From Urechidicola vernalis (GTDB lineage Bacteria; Bacteroidota; Bacteroidia; Flavobacteriales; Flavobacteriaceae): 64,000 nt of DNA. Each line of letters opens with the position of its first letter. Position 1 is the first letter of the stretch. The stretch is from contig NZ_JAVRHV010000001.1 in NCBI RefSeq assembly GCF_031846385.1, forward strand, positions 372,001 through 436,000, given 5' to 3'. Below, one piece after another: positions 35,103 to 42,903 of this stretch. The notes beneath the pieces were generated by a model, which saw nothing but the letters and a program-made list of their open reading frames with translations, had not been told where the DNA came from and did not search any database. A program made the translations under genes and the position numbers.

Positions 35103-35468
35103 TTATTGACTTGGCGGAATTCTCAGTTTTGGATCTTGTGTGTATGGTGCCCCGCCTACAGTATAACCAATGGTATATTCTTCTGTACCCGTAGCATCGT
35201 CTGAAATTGTACCTTCCCAATCTCCATTTTGTTTTGGATCTGGCCCTTCGCTGAACAAATTATCTCCATTTACACAAGTTATACTGGTAATACTTTGCAC
35301 GGCGCAATTTGGGCCAATTTTCCATTTTACTTTGTCTCCTGGTTGTACATCCGTTGTAAAGTCTTTGTCTCCAGCATTAGTATTGCTGTTGTGTCCTTGA
35401 TTATCAGACAGTGTTAAGGGGTGTGGTGTTGTGGTTGTTGCACAAATTGTGATGATTTCTGTTCCCAT
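35103..35468 (-). CDS. Small beta-rich protein, first gene of the cyclase unit
   Basis: 121 aa, no signal peptide, acidic, three Cys (9, 54, 64). The pattern is of alternating beta strands: PHPLTLSDNQGH, VQPGDKVKWKIG, AVQSITSITCVNGDN, GDWEGTISDD, EEYTIGYTVGGAPYTQDPKLRI. A W-containing strand after a GDKV turn and an ending in DPKLRI suggest an Ig/cupredoxin-like sandwich, though no metal-binding His set is apparent. I do not recognise a named family. It ends 9 bases before the cyclase start, so it is almost surely co-transcribed. A role as ligand or partner of the cyclase is inference only. Confidence 0.6.
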   Translation of the reverse strand: MGTEIITICATTTTPHPLTLSDNQGHNSNTNAGDKDFTTDVQPGDKVKWKIGPNCAVQSITSITCVNGDNLFSEGPDPKQNGDWEGTISDDATGTEEYTIGYTVGGAPYTQDPKLRIPPSQ

Positions 35469-35730
35469 AATTTTTAATTTTAGTTTGATTATATTGATAT
35501 GTCACATTCTAAATTAATGGGGTGTCGAAAAATAAGTTGGAGTGTTTTCTGGAGTAATCTGTTAACGAATATACTGTTATTTTTTTGATTTTCAAAAGAA
35601 TATGAATTTTAAGTTTGCATCAACAAATACTTTACAAACTAAATCTTTGAATCCATTTCAGATAAAAATCGCCCTTTATTGAAATTCATATTTCATTTTA
35701 CTTATTTTTATTCCGACAAAAATTTAACGT

Positions 35731-36570
35731 ATGAATTTCCCTGAAAAAGTTTCTCTAAATGGAGAAATTTTAAATACACAAGAAGCAAAAATATCCGTAT
35801 TCGACAGAGGTTTTCTTTTTGGTGATGGTATATATGAAGTAATGATTCAACTAAATGGAAAATTGTTTCATGAGCAAGCACATTTAGACAGAATGAAATA
35901 TAGTCTTCAAGAAATTGACTTAAATTATGACGTGAATCAACTTAAAGACAAAGTTAAAGAGTTACTAAAAGCGAATGACTTAATTGGAATTGATTGTCTT
36001 ATATATATGCAAATAACAAGAGGTACAGCGCCTAGAAAGCATTCATTTCCAATAGATATTGAACCTACTTGTTTGCTTTATGCTTTGCCAAAAGAATTTC
36101 CTAAGATTAACAATTCGAGTTATAATGTTGTAACACAGAATGATTTTAGATGGACGAAATGTCATATAAAAATGACCTCTTTACTTGGAAATGTTTTAGC
36201 AAATCAATTCGCAGCGGAAAATGATGCGTATGAGACTTTATTGATAAGAGCAGGTATTTTCACAGAGGCCTCGCATTGTAATGTGTTTTTTGTAAAAAAA
36301 GGGGTTGTTTATACGCATCCGGCAAATGAATTTATTCTTAACGGAATAACCCGACAACTTGTTGTTAAGCTGTGTAATGATTTAAATATTGAATTAAGGG
36401 AAGAGGGATACCCGGTTAATTTAATTGAAGAAATTGATGAAGCCTTTTTAACTGGAACTACAACACAAGTTGGTGTTATTGGTAAAATAGATAATCAGGT
36501 ATTACCAAATAGAGAAAGTGCAGGCCCTATTACAAAAAGATTGCAGCAGGCATTTTCAGAATTACTTTAA
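35731..36570 (+). CDS. Aminotransferase class IV (D-amino acid aminotransferase-like)
   Basis: 279 aa PLP enzyme of fold type IV. The N-terminal block FDRGFLFGDGIYEVM is the phosphate/substrate-side motif of DAAT/BCAT/ADCL enzymes. The lysine-bearing strand reads CHIKMTSLLGNVLANQFA, with the Schiff-base Lys in HIKM, and the cofactor-binding Glu in TEASHCNVFFV. The C-terminal TGTTTQVGVIG fits the phosphate-binding loop. The overall pattern is nearest to D-amino acid aminotransferase, but BCAT or aminodeoxychorismate lyase paralogues share these motifs. It lies 9 bases ahead of a P1-family peptidase gene, which in other organisms handles D- or beta-aminoacyl substrates. Confidence 0.85.
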   Translation: MNFPEKVSLNGEILNTQEAKISVFDRGFLFGDGIYEVMIQLNGKLFHEQAHLDRMKYSLQEIDLNYDVNQLKDKVKELLKANDLIGIDCLIYMQITRGTAPRKHSFPIDIEPTCLLYALPKEFPKINNSSYNVVTQNDFRWTKCHIKMTSLLGNVLANQFAAENDAYETLLIRAGIFTEASHCNVFFVKKGVVYTHPANEFILNGITRQLVVKLCNDLNIELREEGYPVNLIEEIDEAFLTGTTTQVGVIGKIDNQVLPNRESAGPITKRLQQAFSELL

Positions 36571-36579
36571 AAATACATC

Positions 36580-37722
36580 ATGACAAAATTAAATTCATTA
36601 GTACTTGCCCTATTATTAATTTCTTTGAATTCTTTCGGGCAGGATAGACAACGAATTAGAGATTACGGTATTGAGCCAGGAATTCTTACACCGGGTAAGT
36701 TTAATGCCATTACGGATGTTAAAGGAGTTACGGTAGGTCAAAAAACGCTCATTATTGGTGATTCTATTAGAACAGGAGTTACTCTGGTATTACCGCATCA
36801 AGAAAATATTTTTCAAAATAAAGTTCCGGCCGCTGTTTTTGTTGGAAATGGTTTTGGTAAAATGATTGGAACTACACAAGTTCAAGAGTTAGGGAATTTG
36901 GAAACTCCTATTGCTTTGACCAATACATTGAATTCTTTTTTAGTGGCGAATGCACTGGTAGATTATACCTTGTCAATTCCAGAAAATAAAAATATTAGAT
37001 CTGTTAATCCGATAGTTGGGGAAACCAATGATGGATGGTTGAATGATATTCAAGGGCGACATGTAAAAACTACTGATGTTCTAAATGCTATTGCAAATGC
37101 AAAAACAGGTTTGGTTCAGGAAGGATCTGTTGGTGCAGGTACTGGAACACATTGTTTAGGTTTTAAAGGTGGTATAGGAACTTCTTCACGGATAATCCCT
37201 AAAGAAAAAGGAGGATACACCGTTGGAGTTTTAGTTCAAACAAACTTTGGAGGAATACTAACTATAGATGGCATTCCTGTAGGAGAGGAGTTAGATAATT
37301 TCTATATGAACAATCAAGTGCCTTATACGGTTGATGGATCTTGTATGATGGTAATAGCAACTGATGCGCCATTATCTGATCGCAATTTAAAACGCTTGGC
37401 AAAAAGATCTTTTTTAGCATTTGGTAGAGTTGGCTCATTTTCATCTAACGGAAGTGGAGATTATAGCATAGCATTTAGTACACATAAGGACCTAAGAATT
37501 CCATACAATATTGAAGATTCTGTTAGAACCATTCCCGACCTAAACAACGATGAATTATCTCCATTGTTTTTAGCAGTTGTAGAGGCTGCGGAAGAAGCCA
37601 TTTATAATTCTATGTTTATGGCAACTGATGTTACAGGTCAGAACGGAAGAACTTTAAAAGCTCTACCTGTCGAGAAAACCCTCGAAATCATGAAAAGGTA
37701 CAACAAATTAAAATCGAAATAA
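36580..37722 (+). CDS. P1 family peptidase (DmpA/L-aminopeptidase-D-esterase-like), exported
   Basis: 380 aa, signal peptide to about residue 20 (LNSFGQ). P1/S58 family pattern: IEPGILTPGKFNAITDVKGV, then EGSVGAGTGTHCLGFKGGIGTSSRI, and GGILTIDGIPVG. The autoproteolytic site is the Gly-Ser junction in VDGSCMMVIATDAP; Ser254 becomes the N-terminal nucleophile after self-cleavage. The family removes N-terminal residues from short peptides and accepts D-amino acid esters or beta-peptides. A signal peptide places this one in the periplasm. Directly downstream of the class IV aminotransferase gene and one base from the next start, it is part of one operon. Length is normal. Confidence 0.92.
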   Translation: MTKLNSLVLALLLISLNSFGQDRQRIRDYGIEPGILTPGKFNAITDVKGVTVGQKTLIIGDSIRTGVTLVLPHQENIFQNKVPAAVFVGNGFGKMIGTTQVQELGNLETPIALTNTLNSFLVANALVDYTLSIPENKNIRSVNPIVGETNDGWLNDIQGRHVKTTDVLNAIANAKTGLVQEGSVGAGTGTHCLGFKGGIGTSSRIIPKEKGGYTVGVLVQTNFGGILTIDGIPVGEELDNFYMNNQVPYTVDGSCMMVIATDAPLSDRNLKRLAKRSFLAFGRVGSFSSNGSGDYSIAFSTHKDLRIPYNIEDSVRTIPDLNNDELSPLFLAVVEAAEEAIYNSMFMATDVTGQNGRTLKALPVEKTLEIMKRYNKLKSK

Positions 37723-38016
37723 ATGAGTACACAATTAACCATCGTAGCAAACATATTTGTAAAGGAGGCACATAGAAAATTTGTAAAAAGTGAATTGATA
37801 AAACTTATTGCTCCAACACTTAAAGAAAAGGGGTGCATGAATTATGATTTACACCAAGACAACGAGAACCCAAATCACTTTATGTTTTATGAAAATTGGG
37901 AAAGTTGGGATTTATGGCAAGACCATATGAAAACTGAGCATATTGAGGCGTACATGAAAACAACAGATGGAATGGTTGATCATTTTACGCTAAACGAAAT
38001 GACTCCGAATAAATAG
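37723..38016 (+). CDS. Antibiotic biosynthesis monooxygenase (ABM/YgiN-like) family protein
   Basis: 97 aa, one ferredoxin-like ABM domain: TIVANIFVKEAHRKFVKSEL, then TLKEKGCMNYDLHQDNENPNHFMFYENWES and WQDHMKTEHIEAYMK. The ENWES..H pattern is conserved in YgiN-like quinol monooxygenases and related small proteins, which act as dimers without a bound cofactor. It starts immediately after the P1 peptidase stop, so it is in the same transcript. The true substrate in this operon is unknown. Convergent with the DMT transporter gene, one base apart. Confidence 0.86.
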   Translation: MSTQLTIVANIFVKEAHRKFVKSELIKLIAPTLKEKGCMNYDLHQDNENPNHFMFYENWESWDLWQDHMKTEHIEAYMKTTDGMVDHFTLNEMTPNK

Positions 38017-38017
38017 T

Positions 38018-38917
38018 TTAAGAATATAGTATCAAGAATACGCCTATTAAAATTCCTGCTAAGGGAATTAATTTTTTACGCTTGTATTTTTCTTTAAAGA
38101 GCAATCCTCCAATTACCACGGCAATAATTAATTGACTTCTTTTTATTGCTGAAAGCAACATTATTAGAGCCTCTGGATCCTGCAATGCCTTAAAGTAAAA
38201 ATAATCGGCTGTTTGTAATAAAATTCCAACCGCCGGTATTGTCCATCTCCATTGAAACGATTTCCGTTTTTCGACCTTTGGAAACCACATTATTGAAAGG
38301 ATTGTCAATAAAATTAAAATGGCGTACCAACAAAACCAAAATTGCAAGGTTTGTGGGTTTAAGGTTAAATTCTGAATTAAAAACTTATCATACAATCCAC
38401 TAGATGCTCCTAAAAATGTAGCAGCAATTATGGCATAAATCCATTTATTTCGTTTGAAATTTATCCCTTCTTTTTTTCCAATTCTTGCATATAAAAACAC
38501 AGAGAAAATGATAACGAAAAACCCAACCCATTGATATGGCGTTGGCTTTTCATTATAAATCGCTATTGCACCTATAAAAGTAAAGAAAGGACCTGCCGAT
38601 CTAATTGGACTTACAATTGTAATAGGTAAATACTTTAAGGCGTAAAAGGCCAATATCCAAGAACCAGCCATGATACATGATTTAATGAAAATAAAACCAT
38701 GTGTTTTCCATGCAAGTTCATTTATATAAAATCCAATCTCTTTAAAATAAATTGGGTTAATTCTAGAACCTATAAAAAAAGGTAGGAAACATAAAAAGCC
38801 TGCAATTAAGGTGCCTAATAACACGGGCAACACAGCATTACCTTGCACAGCGTGTTTTTTACATAAATTGTGTAAACCTAAAAATAGTGCGGCTAACAAG
38901 CCAAGATACATCCACAT
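38018..38917 (-). CDS. EamA/DMT-superfamily transporter
   Basis: Start placed at 38917 (MWMYLGLL), giving 299 aa. The frame is open to 38983, but a -7-like box lies in that extension. About ten hydrophobic helices. N-terminus MYLGLLAALFLGLHNLCKKHAV; first repeat includes ILAFYALKYLPITIVSPIRS and VGFFVIIFSVFLYARIG; second repeat has YFYFKALQDPEALIMLLSAIK and IIAVVIGGLLFKEK, an EamA-like ending. Likely an exporter of small metabolites; cargo unknown. It converges on the ABM-like gene with only one base between them, and no terminator hairpin is seen in the gap. Confidence 0.87.
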   Translation of the reverse strand: MWMYLGLLAALFLGLHNLCKKHAVQGNAVLPVLLGTLIAGFLCFLPFFIGSRINPIYFKEIGFYINELAWKTHGFIFIKSCIMAGSWILAFYALKYLPITIVSPIRSAGPFFTFIGAIAIYNEKPTPYQWVGFFVIIFSVFLYARIGKKEGINFKRNKWIYAIIAATFLGASSGLYDKFLIQNLTLNPQTLQFWFCWYAILILLTILSIMWFPKVEKRKSFQWRWTIPAVGILLQTADYFYFKALQDPEALIMLLSAIKRSQLIIAVVIGGLLFKEKYKRKKLIPLAGILIGVFLILYS

Positions 38918-38925
38918 AATGGGCG

Positions 38926-38933
38926 CGAATATA
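38926..38933 (-). promoter_or_regulatory. Possible -7 element for the DMT gene (TATATTCG, minus strand)
   Basis: On the minus strand TATATTCG followed by CGCCC; one mismatch from TAnnTTTG, but the CGCCC-type downstream bases recur at other promoters here (12810, 48464). It supports starting the DMT gene at 38917 or 38911. Confidence 0.35.
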
Positions 38934-38988
38934 CAGAAGAATGAAAAAGGAATTAAGATGTTTCTTGAAATATATTTCCTCAATATTA

Positions 38989-38996
38989 TAATTTTG
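38989..38996 (+). promoter_or_regulatory. -7 promoter element TAATTTTG for the CIA30-MoxR gene run
   Basis: Exact TAnnTTTG match. Transcription would start near 39003, 25 bp before ATG 39028. It is the only good promoter I see for the long co-directional run that follows. Confidence 0.5.
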
Positions 38997-39027
38997 TTTA
39001 ACTTTACACTTTAAATTGTTGAACAAA

Positions 39028-39573
39028 ATGTATTTTTTATTTGTATATATACTAATAATGGGGTCACAAATGAAGGAATTAATGCTATTTGAGTCGTCTC
39101 AGGACAACTCTATCAATGAGTGGAGAATAGTAAATGACGGAGTTATGGGTGGTGTTTCACAAGGTTTTATAACTTCAAATTCATCTAGGAACCTTGTTTA
39201 TAATGGAAATATTTCGTTAAGAAATAATGGAGGTTTTTCATCAATGCGTCTAAGGGTAAACGAAAGAGATGTTTCAAAATACAATGCTATTAAAGTTAAG
39301 TTGAAAGGTGATCGTAAAAATTATCAATTTAGAATAAAGAGTGAAACTTTTGATAGACACTCTTATGTTTATGAATTTAGTACTGACAATAATTGGGAAG
39401 AAATTATCATGCCATTCAACCATTTCAAACCTCAATTTAGAGGGAGAAAATTAGATATGAAAGAATATAATGGAGAATCAATAGCTGAAATTGCTATTTT
39501 AATTGGGAATAAAGTGGAAGAATCTTTTATTCTTGAAATAGATTCAATCAGTCTAATTAAAATAGAAGATTAA
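39028..39573 (+). CDS. CIA30 family protein
   Basis: About 181 aa from ATG 39028; upstream TTG codons at 39016 and 39019 lie close to the predicted transcription start and are less likely. A short hydrophobic N-terminus (MYFLFVYILIMGS) may be a signal or anchor. The CIA30 beta-sandwich fills the rest: INEWRIVNDGVMGGVSQG, FSSMRLRV, AIKVKLKGDRKNYQFRIK and EEIIMPFNHFKPQFRG. In eukaryotes CIA30 helps assemble complex I; bacterial homologues have no settled role but recur beside SDR-DUF2867 and photolyase-like genes. It begins a run of tightly spaced plus-strand genes reaching 45483. Confidence 0.85.
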   Translation: MYFLFVYILIMGSQMKELMLFESSQDNSINEWRIVNDGVMGGVSQGFITSNSSRNLVYNGNISLRNNGGFSSMRLRVNERDVSKYNAIKVKLKGDRKNYQFRIKSETFDRHSYVYEFSTDNNWEEIIMPFNHFKPQFRGRKLDMKEYNGESIAEIAILIGNKVEESFILEIDSISLIKIED

Positions 39574-41010
39574 ATGCATATTTTACTGACAGGAGCGACT
39601 GGATATATTGGGAAGAGATTATTAAATGCCTTATTACATGAAGGGCATAATGTCACTTGTTGTGTAAGAGATAAAAAAAGACTTGACTTTTTCCATGAAT
39701 TTAAATATCAGATAAATATTATTGAAACTGATTTTTCTAGTAGGGAAGATTTAGACTTGATAAAACCTTTAAATGTTGACGCAGCATTTTTCTTGATTCA
39801 TTCATTAAAAAGTGGAACGACTGAATTTGAAAATAAAGAAGTTGAAATAGCATCAAATTTTAAATATTTAGCAGAAAAATTAAAATGTAAGCAAGTTATT
39901 TACTTAGGTGGAATTGCCAATGACAATGAACTTTCACAACACTTGTCATCACGAAAAAAAGTTGAAGATGTATTAAAAAGTAATAAGTATGCCCTAACAA
40001 CTTTAAGAGCTGCGATTATTGTTGGCTCCGGAAGCGCCTCTTTTGAAATTATAAGAGATTTAGTAGAAAAATTACCGGTAATGGTAACGCCTAAATGGGT
40101 GAACACTAAATGCCAACCAATTGGAGTAGGAAATGTAATCAACTATCTTAAAGGTGTTATTCTAAAAAAAGAAACTTTTAATAATACGTATGATATTGGA
40201 GGGCCAGATGTTTTATCTTATAAACAAATGATGCTCCAATTTGCAGAAGTTAGAGGTTTAAAAAGACGCATTTATACAATACCAGTAATGACGCCTAGAT
40301 TATCGTCATATTGGCTATATTTTATTACCGCTACTAATTACGCATTGGCCGTAAACCTAGTGAATAGTATGAAAATTAAAGTTGTATGTGAAAATAATGA
40401 TATTCATAAAATAATTGATGAACCACTCATTCCTTATAAAGAATCTGTTTCCATGGCTTTTGGTAAAATAGATCAGAACATGGTGATTTCTAGTTGGAAA
40501 GATGCCTTATCTTCTAGTAATAGAGAAGTGTATTGGAAAAAACATATTCAATTTCCGAAAAATGGATGCTACGTTGATAAAAGAAATTTTGCAATACCTT
40601 ATGATAAAGAAAAATCTACACTTTCAAATATTTGGTCTATAGGTGGTGAAACAGGATGGTACTATGGAACTTGGTTATGGAAAATTAGAGGAGCAATAGA
40701 CAAATTAATCGGCGGAATAGGGCTTAGAAGAGGGCGGACTAATAAGACGACAATACATGCTGGAGATGCCTTAGATTTTTGGAGAGTATTGGTTGCTGAT
40801 AAGGAACATAAGAGATTATTATTGTATGCAGAGATGAAATTACCTGGAGAAGCATGGCTAGAGTTTAAAATTGAAAACAACCAATTAATTCAGCAGGCTA
40901 CTTTTAGACCTAGAGGACTATCTGGAAGGTTGTATTGGTATATTCTAATTCCTTTCCATCATTTTATATTCAATGGAATGGGTTCAAATCTTGTAAAATT
41001 TAACGAATGA
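39574..41010 (+). CDS. SDR family protein with C-terminal DUF2867 domain
   Basis: 478 aa. An N-terminal NAD(P)-binding Rossmann domain (~1-290) begins HILLTGATGYIGKRLLNALL (TGxxGxxG) and has YLGGIANDNEL and TTLRAAIIVGSGSASFE, typical of the YbjT/complex-I NDUFA9-like atypical SDRs. A DUF2867 domain follows at ~340-475 (SIGGETGWYYGTWLWKIRG ... GDALDFWRVL ... LPGEAWLEFKI). This two-domain architecture is common in Bacteroidota and Actinobacteria. It starts on the base after the CIA30 stop and overlaps the TspO gene by 4 bases, clear evidence of an operon. Reaction unknown; oxidoreductase activity on a lipid- or quinone-like substrate is only a guess. Confidence 0.9.
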   Translation: MHILLTGATGYIGKRLLNALLHEGHNVTCCVRDKKRLDFFHEFKYQINIIETDFSSREDLDLIKPLNVDAAFFLIHSLKSGTTEFENKEVEIASNFKYLAEKLKCKQVIYLGGIANDNELSQHLSSRKKVEDVLKSNKYALTTLRAAIIVGSGSASFEIIRDLVEKLPVMVTPKWVNTKCQPIGVGNVINYLKGVILKKETFNNTYDIGGPDVLSYKQMMLQFAEVRGLKRRIYTIPVMTPRLSSYWLYFITATNYALAVNLVNSMKIKVVCENNDIHKIIDEPLIPYKESVSMAFGKIDQNMVISSWKDALSSSNREVYWKKHIQFPKNGCYVDKRNFAIPYDKEKSTLSNIWSIGGETGWYYGTWLWKIRGAIDKLIGGIGLRRGRTNKTTIHAGDALDFWRVLVADKEHKRLLLYAEMKLPGEAWLEFKIENNQLIQQATFRPRGLSGRLYWYILIPFHHFIFNGMGSNLVKFNE

Positions 41011-41477
41011 AAACTAAACGGATAGGAATATTAATTCTTTTTGTAATACTTAATTTCGGAGCCTTAGGTATTGGAACTTATTTTATGGATAACGGGCCAA
41101 ATGATTCATGGTACTTGACTCTAAATAAAGCACCTTGGACGCCGCCTGGTTGGGTTTTTGGTGCAGCATGGTTCTCTATCATGTTGTGTTTTTCATTTTT
41201 TATGATGCATTTTTATGACTTATTTAAGTCTAGCAAGCCGTTTTTAATTCTTTTTGGAATACAATGGGTTCTTAATATATCTTGGAATTTATTCTTTTTT
41301 AATTTACAAGAAATATTTGTTGGCCTAGTAGTTTTGCTGCTGTTAATTATAATACTTTTTATAATTTTAAGAATTTCTTTAAGAAAAGGAAGTTACCAAT
41401 CATTCTTAATCGCACCCTATATTCTATGGATGATGGTTGCAATTAGTTTGAATGCATATATATATATTAATAATTAA
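41007..41477 (+). CDS. TspO/MBR family membrane protein
   Basis: 156 aa, five hydrophobic helices. The family hallmarks are present: WYLTLNKAPWTPPGWVFGAAW (Pro-rich first loop) and the helix QWVLNISWNLFFF with the conserved W-x-x-L-N-x-x-W-x-x-F/L-F pattern. TspO binds tetrapyrroles and related ligands and is linked to oxidative and light stress in bacteria. Its ATG overlaps the stop of the SDR-DUF2867 gene (ATGA). The tail ends in repeated Ile/Tyr/Asn and lacks nothing expected. Placement with glutathione peroxidase and flavin reductase genes supports a stress role. Confidence 0.93.
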   Translation: MKTKRIGILILFVILNFGALGIGTYFMDNGPNDSWYLTLNKAPWTPPGWVFGAAWFSIMLCFSFFMMHFYDLFKSSKPFLILFGIQWVLNISWNLFFFNLQEIFVGLVVLLLLIIILFIILRISLRKGSYQSFLIAPYILWMMVAISLNAYIYINN

Positions 41478-41491
41478 TAGGAAGTTTAATT

Positions 41492-42049
41492 ATGAAACTT
41501 AATATATGTGCAATTATTATTTCCCTGTTTTTATTAACAGCATTTTCTATAGAATCTATAAACAAGCAAACCATGATAAAAACAAATCTTTATTCAATCG
41601 AAATTAATAGTTTATCAAATAAAAAAATTGATTTCAATAAGTTTAAAGGCAAGAAAATATTAATTGTGAATACCGCATCTAAATGCGGTTTTACCAAACA
41701 ATATAAAGGATTGCAAGAACTGCACGAGAAATATGGCGATAAACTTATTGTTATAGGTGTTCCATGTAATCAGTTTGCTAGTCAAGAGCCGGGAAGCGCA
41801 GATGAAATTGAATCGTTCTGTGAGATTAATTATGGAGTCACTTTTTTATTGACAGAGAAAATTAAAGTGAAAGGAAAAGACAAACATCCCTTATACAAGT
41901 GGCTAACTGATAAAGAATTAAATGGAGTTAAAAGTTCTTCCGTAAAATGGAATTTTCAGAAGTATTTAATTGATGAAGAAGGAAATTTAATTGATGTTTA
42001 CTATTCAATTACAAAACCCATGAGTTCTAAGATTGTAAAAAATATTTAA
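41492..42049 (+). CDS. Glutathione peroxidase-like thiol peroxidase
   Basis: 185 aa. An N-terminal hydrophobic segment (residues ~5-20, AIIISLFLLTAFS) suggests an exported or membrane-tethered form. The thioredoxin-fold GPx domain follows. The peroxidatic Cys65 is in NTASKCGFT (Cys, not Sec), Gln94 in VPCNQFASQEP and Trp153 in VKWNFQKYLI complete the catalytic set. A second Cys110 (FCEIN) could be the resolving residue, so reduction is probably by thioredoxin rather than glutathione. It sits 14 bases after tspO in the operon. Confidence 0.94.
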   Translation: MKLNICAIIISLFLLTAFSIESINKQTMIKTNLYSIEINSLSNKKIDFNKFKGKKILIVNTASKCGFTKQYKGLQELHEKYGDKLIVIGVPCNQFASQEPGSADEIESFCEINYGVTFLLTEKIKVKGKDKHPLYKWLTDKELNGVKSSSVKWNFQKYLIDEEGNLIDVYYSITKPMSSKIVKNI

Positions 42050-42063
42050 TAGAAAATAAAATA

Positions 42064-42702
42064 ATGGTGTATTTAAAACATGAAATTGAAGAATTACCCA
42101 GAGTAAAAAAATTAAAATTAATCAATGCACTATCGGGTATAAAACCTGCAAATTTAATAGGGACAGTTTCCGAAAAGGGAATTCCAAATTTAGCAATATT
42201 TAGTTCTGTGTTCCATTTAGGAAGTAATCCCGCATTAATGGGTTTCATTGTTCGTCCAACTTCAGAAGCGCCAAGGCACACTTACGCAAATATTTGCAAA
42301 ACTGAATACTTCACTATCAATCACGTCAATTCATCTTTTTATAGAAATGCACATTATACCTCCGCAAAATTTCCAGAATCCATTTCAGAATTTGACAGTT
42401 GTGGACTAACGGAATCGTATGAAGCTAATTTTTTAGCACCTTTTGTAAAGGAAAGTTCATTTAAAATTGGATTAAAATTTGAGGAGCGCATAGAGATCAA
42501 AAAAAATAATACAATTTTAGTGATCGGTGAAGTACACTATATAAATATTCCGGATCAATTTGACAACAATGAAATTGATTTGTCAGAAATTAATGGTGTA
42601 GGAATTTCTGGTCTTAATAGTTATTACGAATTAAAATTATTAGATAGACTTCCATATGCTAGAGTTCATGAAGTGCCAAATTTTAATTTAGAAAACATTT
42701 AA
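42064..42702 (+). CDS. Flavin reductase family (FMN-binding split barrel) protein
   Basis: 212 aa. Flavin_Reduct/FMN-binding split-barrel pattern: IKPANLIGTVSEKGIPNLAIFSSVFHLGSNPALMGFIVRPT at ~26-66, then HTYANICKTEYFTINHV and HYTSAKFPESISEFDSCGL. The family uses flavin to reduce flavins or as an oxygenase partner. No signal peptide. It follows the peroxidase gene by 14 bases and precedes a Lacal_2735-type small protein gene by 10 bases. Good match to proteins found in light- or redox-stress clusters of marine flavobacteria, from general knowledge. Confidence 0.88.
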   Translation: MVYLKHEIEELPRVKKLKLINALSGIKPANLIGTVSEKGIPNLAIFSSVFHLGSNPALMGFIVRPTSEAPRHTYANICKTEYFTINHVNSSFYRNAHYTSAKFPESISEFDSCGLTESYEANFLAPFVKESSFKIGLKFEERIEIKKNNTILVIGEVHYINIPDQFDNNEIDLSEINGVGISGLNSYYELKLLDRLPYARVHEVPNFNLENI

Positions 42703-42712
42703 AACATTAATT

Positions 42713-42877
42713 ATGTTCAATATATTTAAAAAGAAATCAGAAAGAGAAAAGTTATATGACCAGTATAACAAGTTACTTCAAGAAGCACATAAATTGTCAA
42801 TAACAAATAGAAGGTTGAGCGACCAGAAGATATTTGATGCAGAAGCAATAATGGTTAGAATTGAAAACCTAAATTGA
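42713..42877 (+). CDS. Lacal_2735 family small protein (54 aa)
   Basis: 54 codons starting ATGTTCAATATA. The sequence begins MFNIFKKKSEREKLYDQYNK, then LLQEAHKLSITNRRLSDQK and ends EAIMVRIENLN. This matches the short, basic, helical Lacal_2735 family described only in Flavobacteriia. Probably a single long amphipathic helix; no function known. It lies 10 bases after the flavin reductase gene and 26 bases before the VWA gene, so it is part of the run. Confidence 0.8.
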   Translation: MFNIFKKKSEREKLYDQYNKLLQEAHKLSITNRRLSDQKIFDAEAIMVRIENLN

Positions 42878-42903
42878 AAAATTTTGAATAAAAACATGTT
42901 AGG

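Noticed and set aside
35170..35400. Plus-strand frames opposite the 121-aa beta-rich protein
   Set aside because: Two overlapping frames antisense to the minus-strand gene; neither has a promoter or signal. The minus-strand reading fits the operon.
39016..39027. TTG starts for the CIA30 gene
   Set aside because: They lie within about 15 bases of the predicted transcription start; ATG 39028 gives a normal leader.
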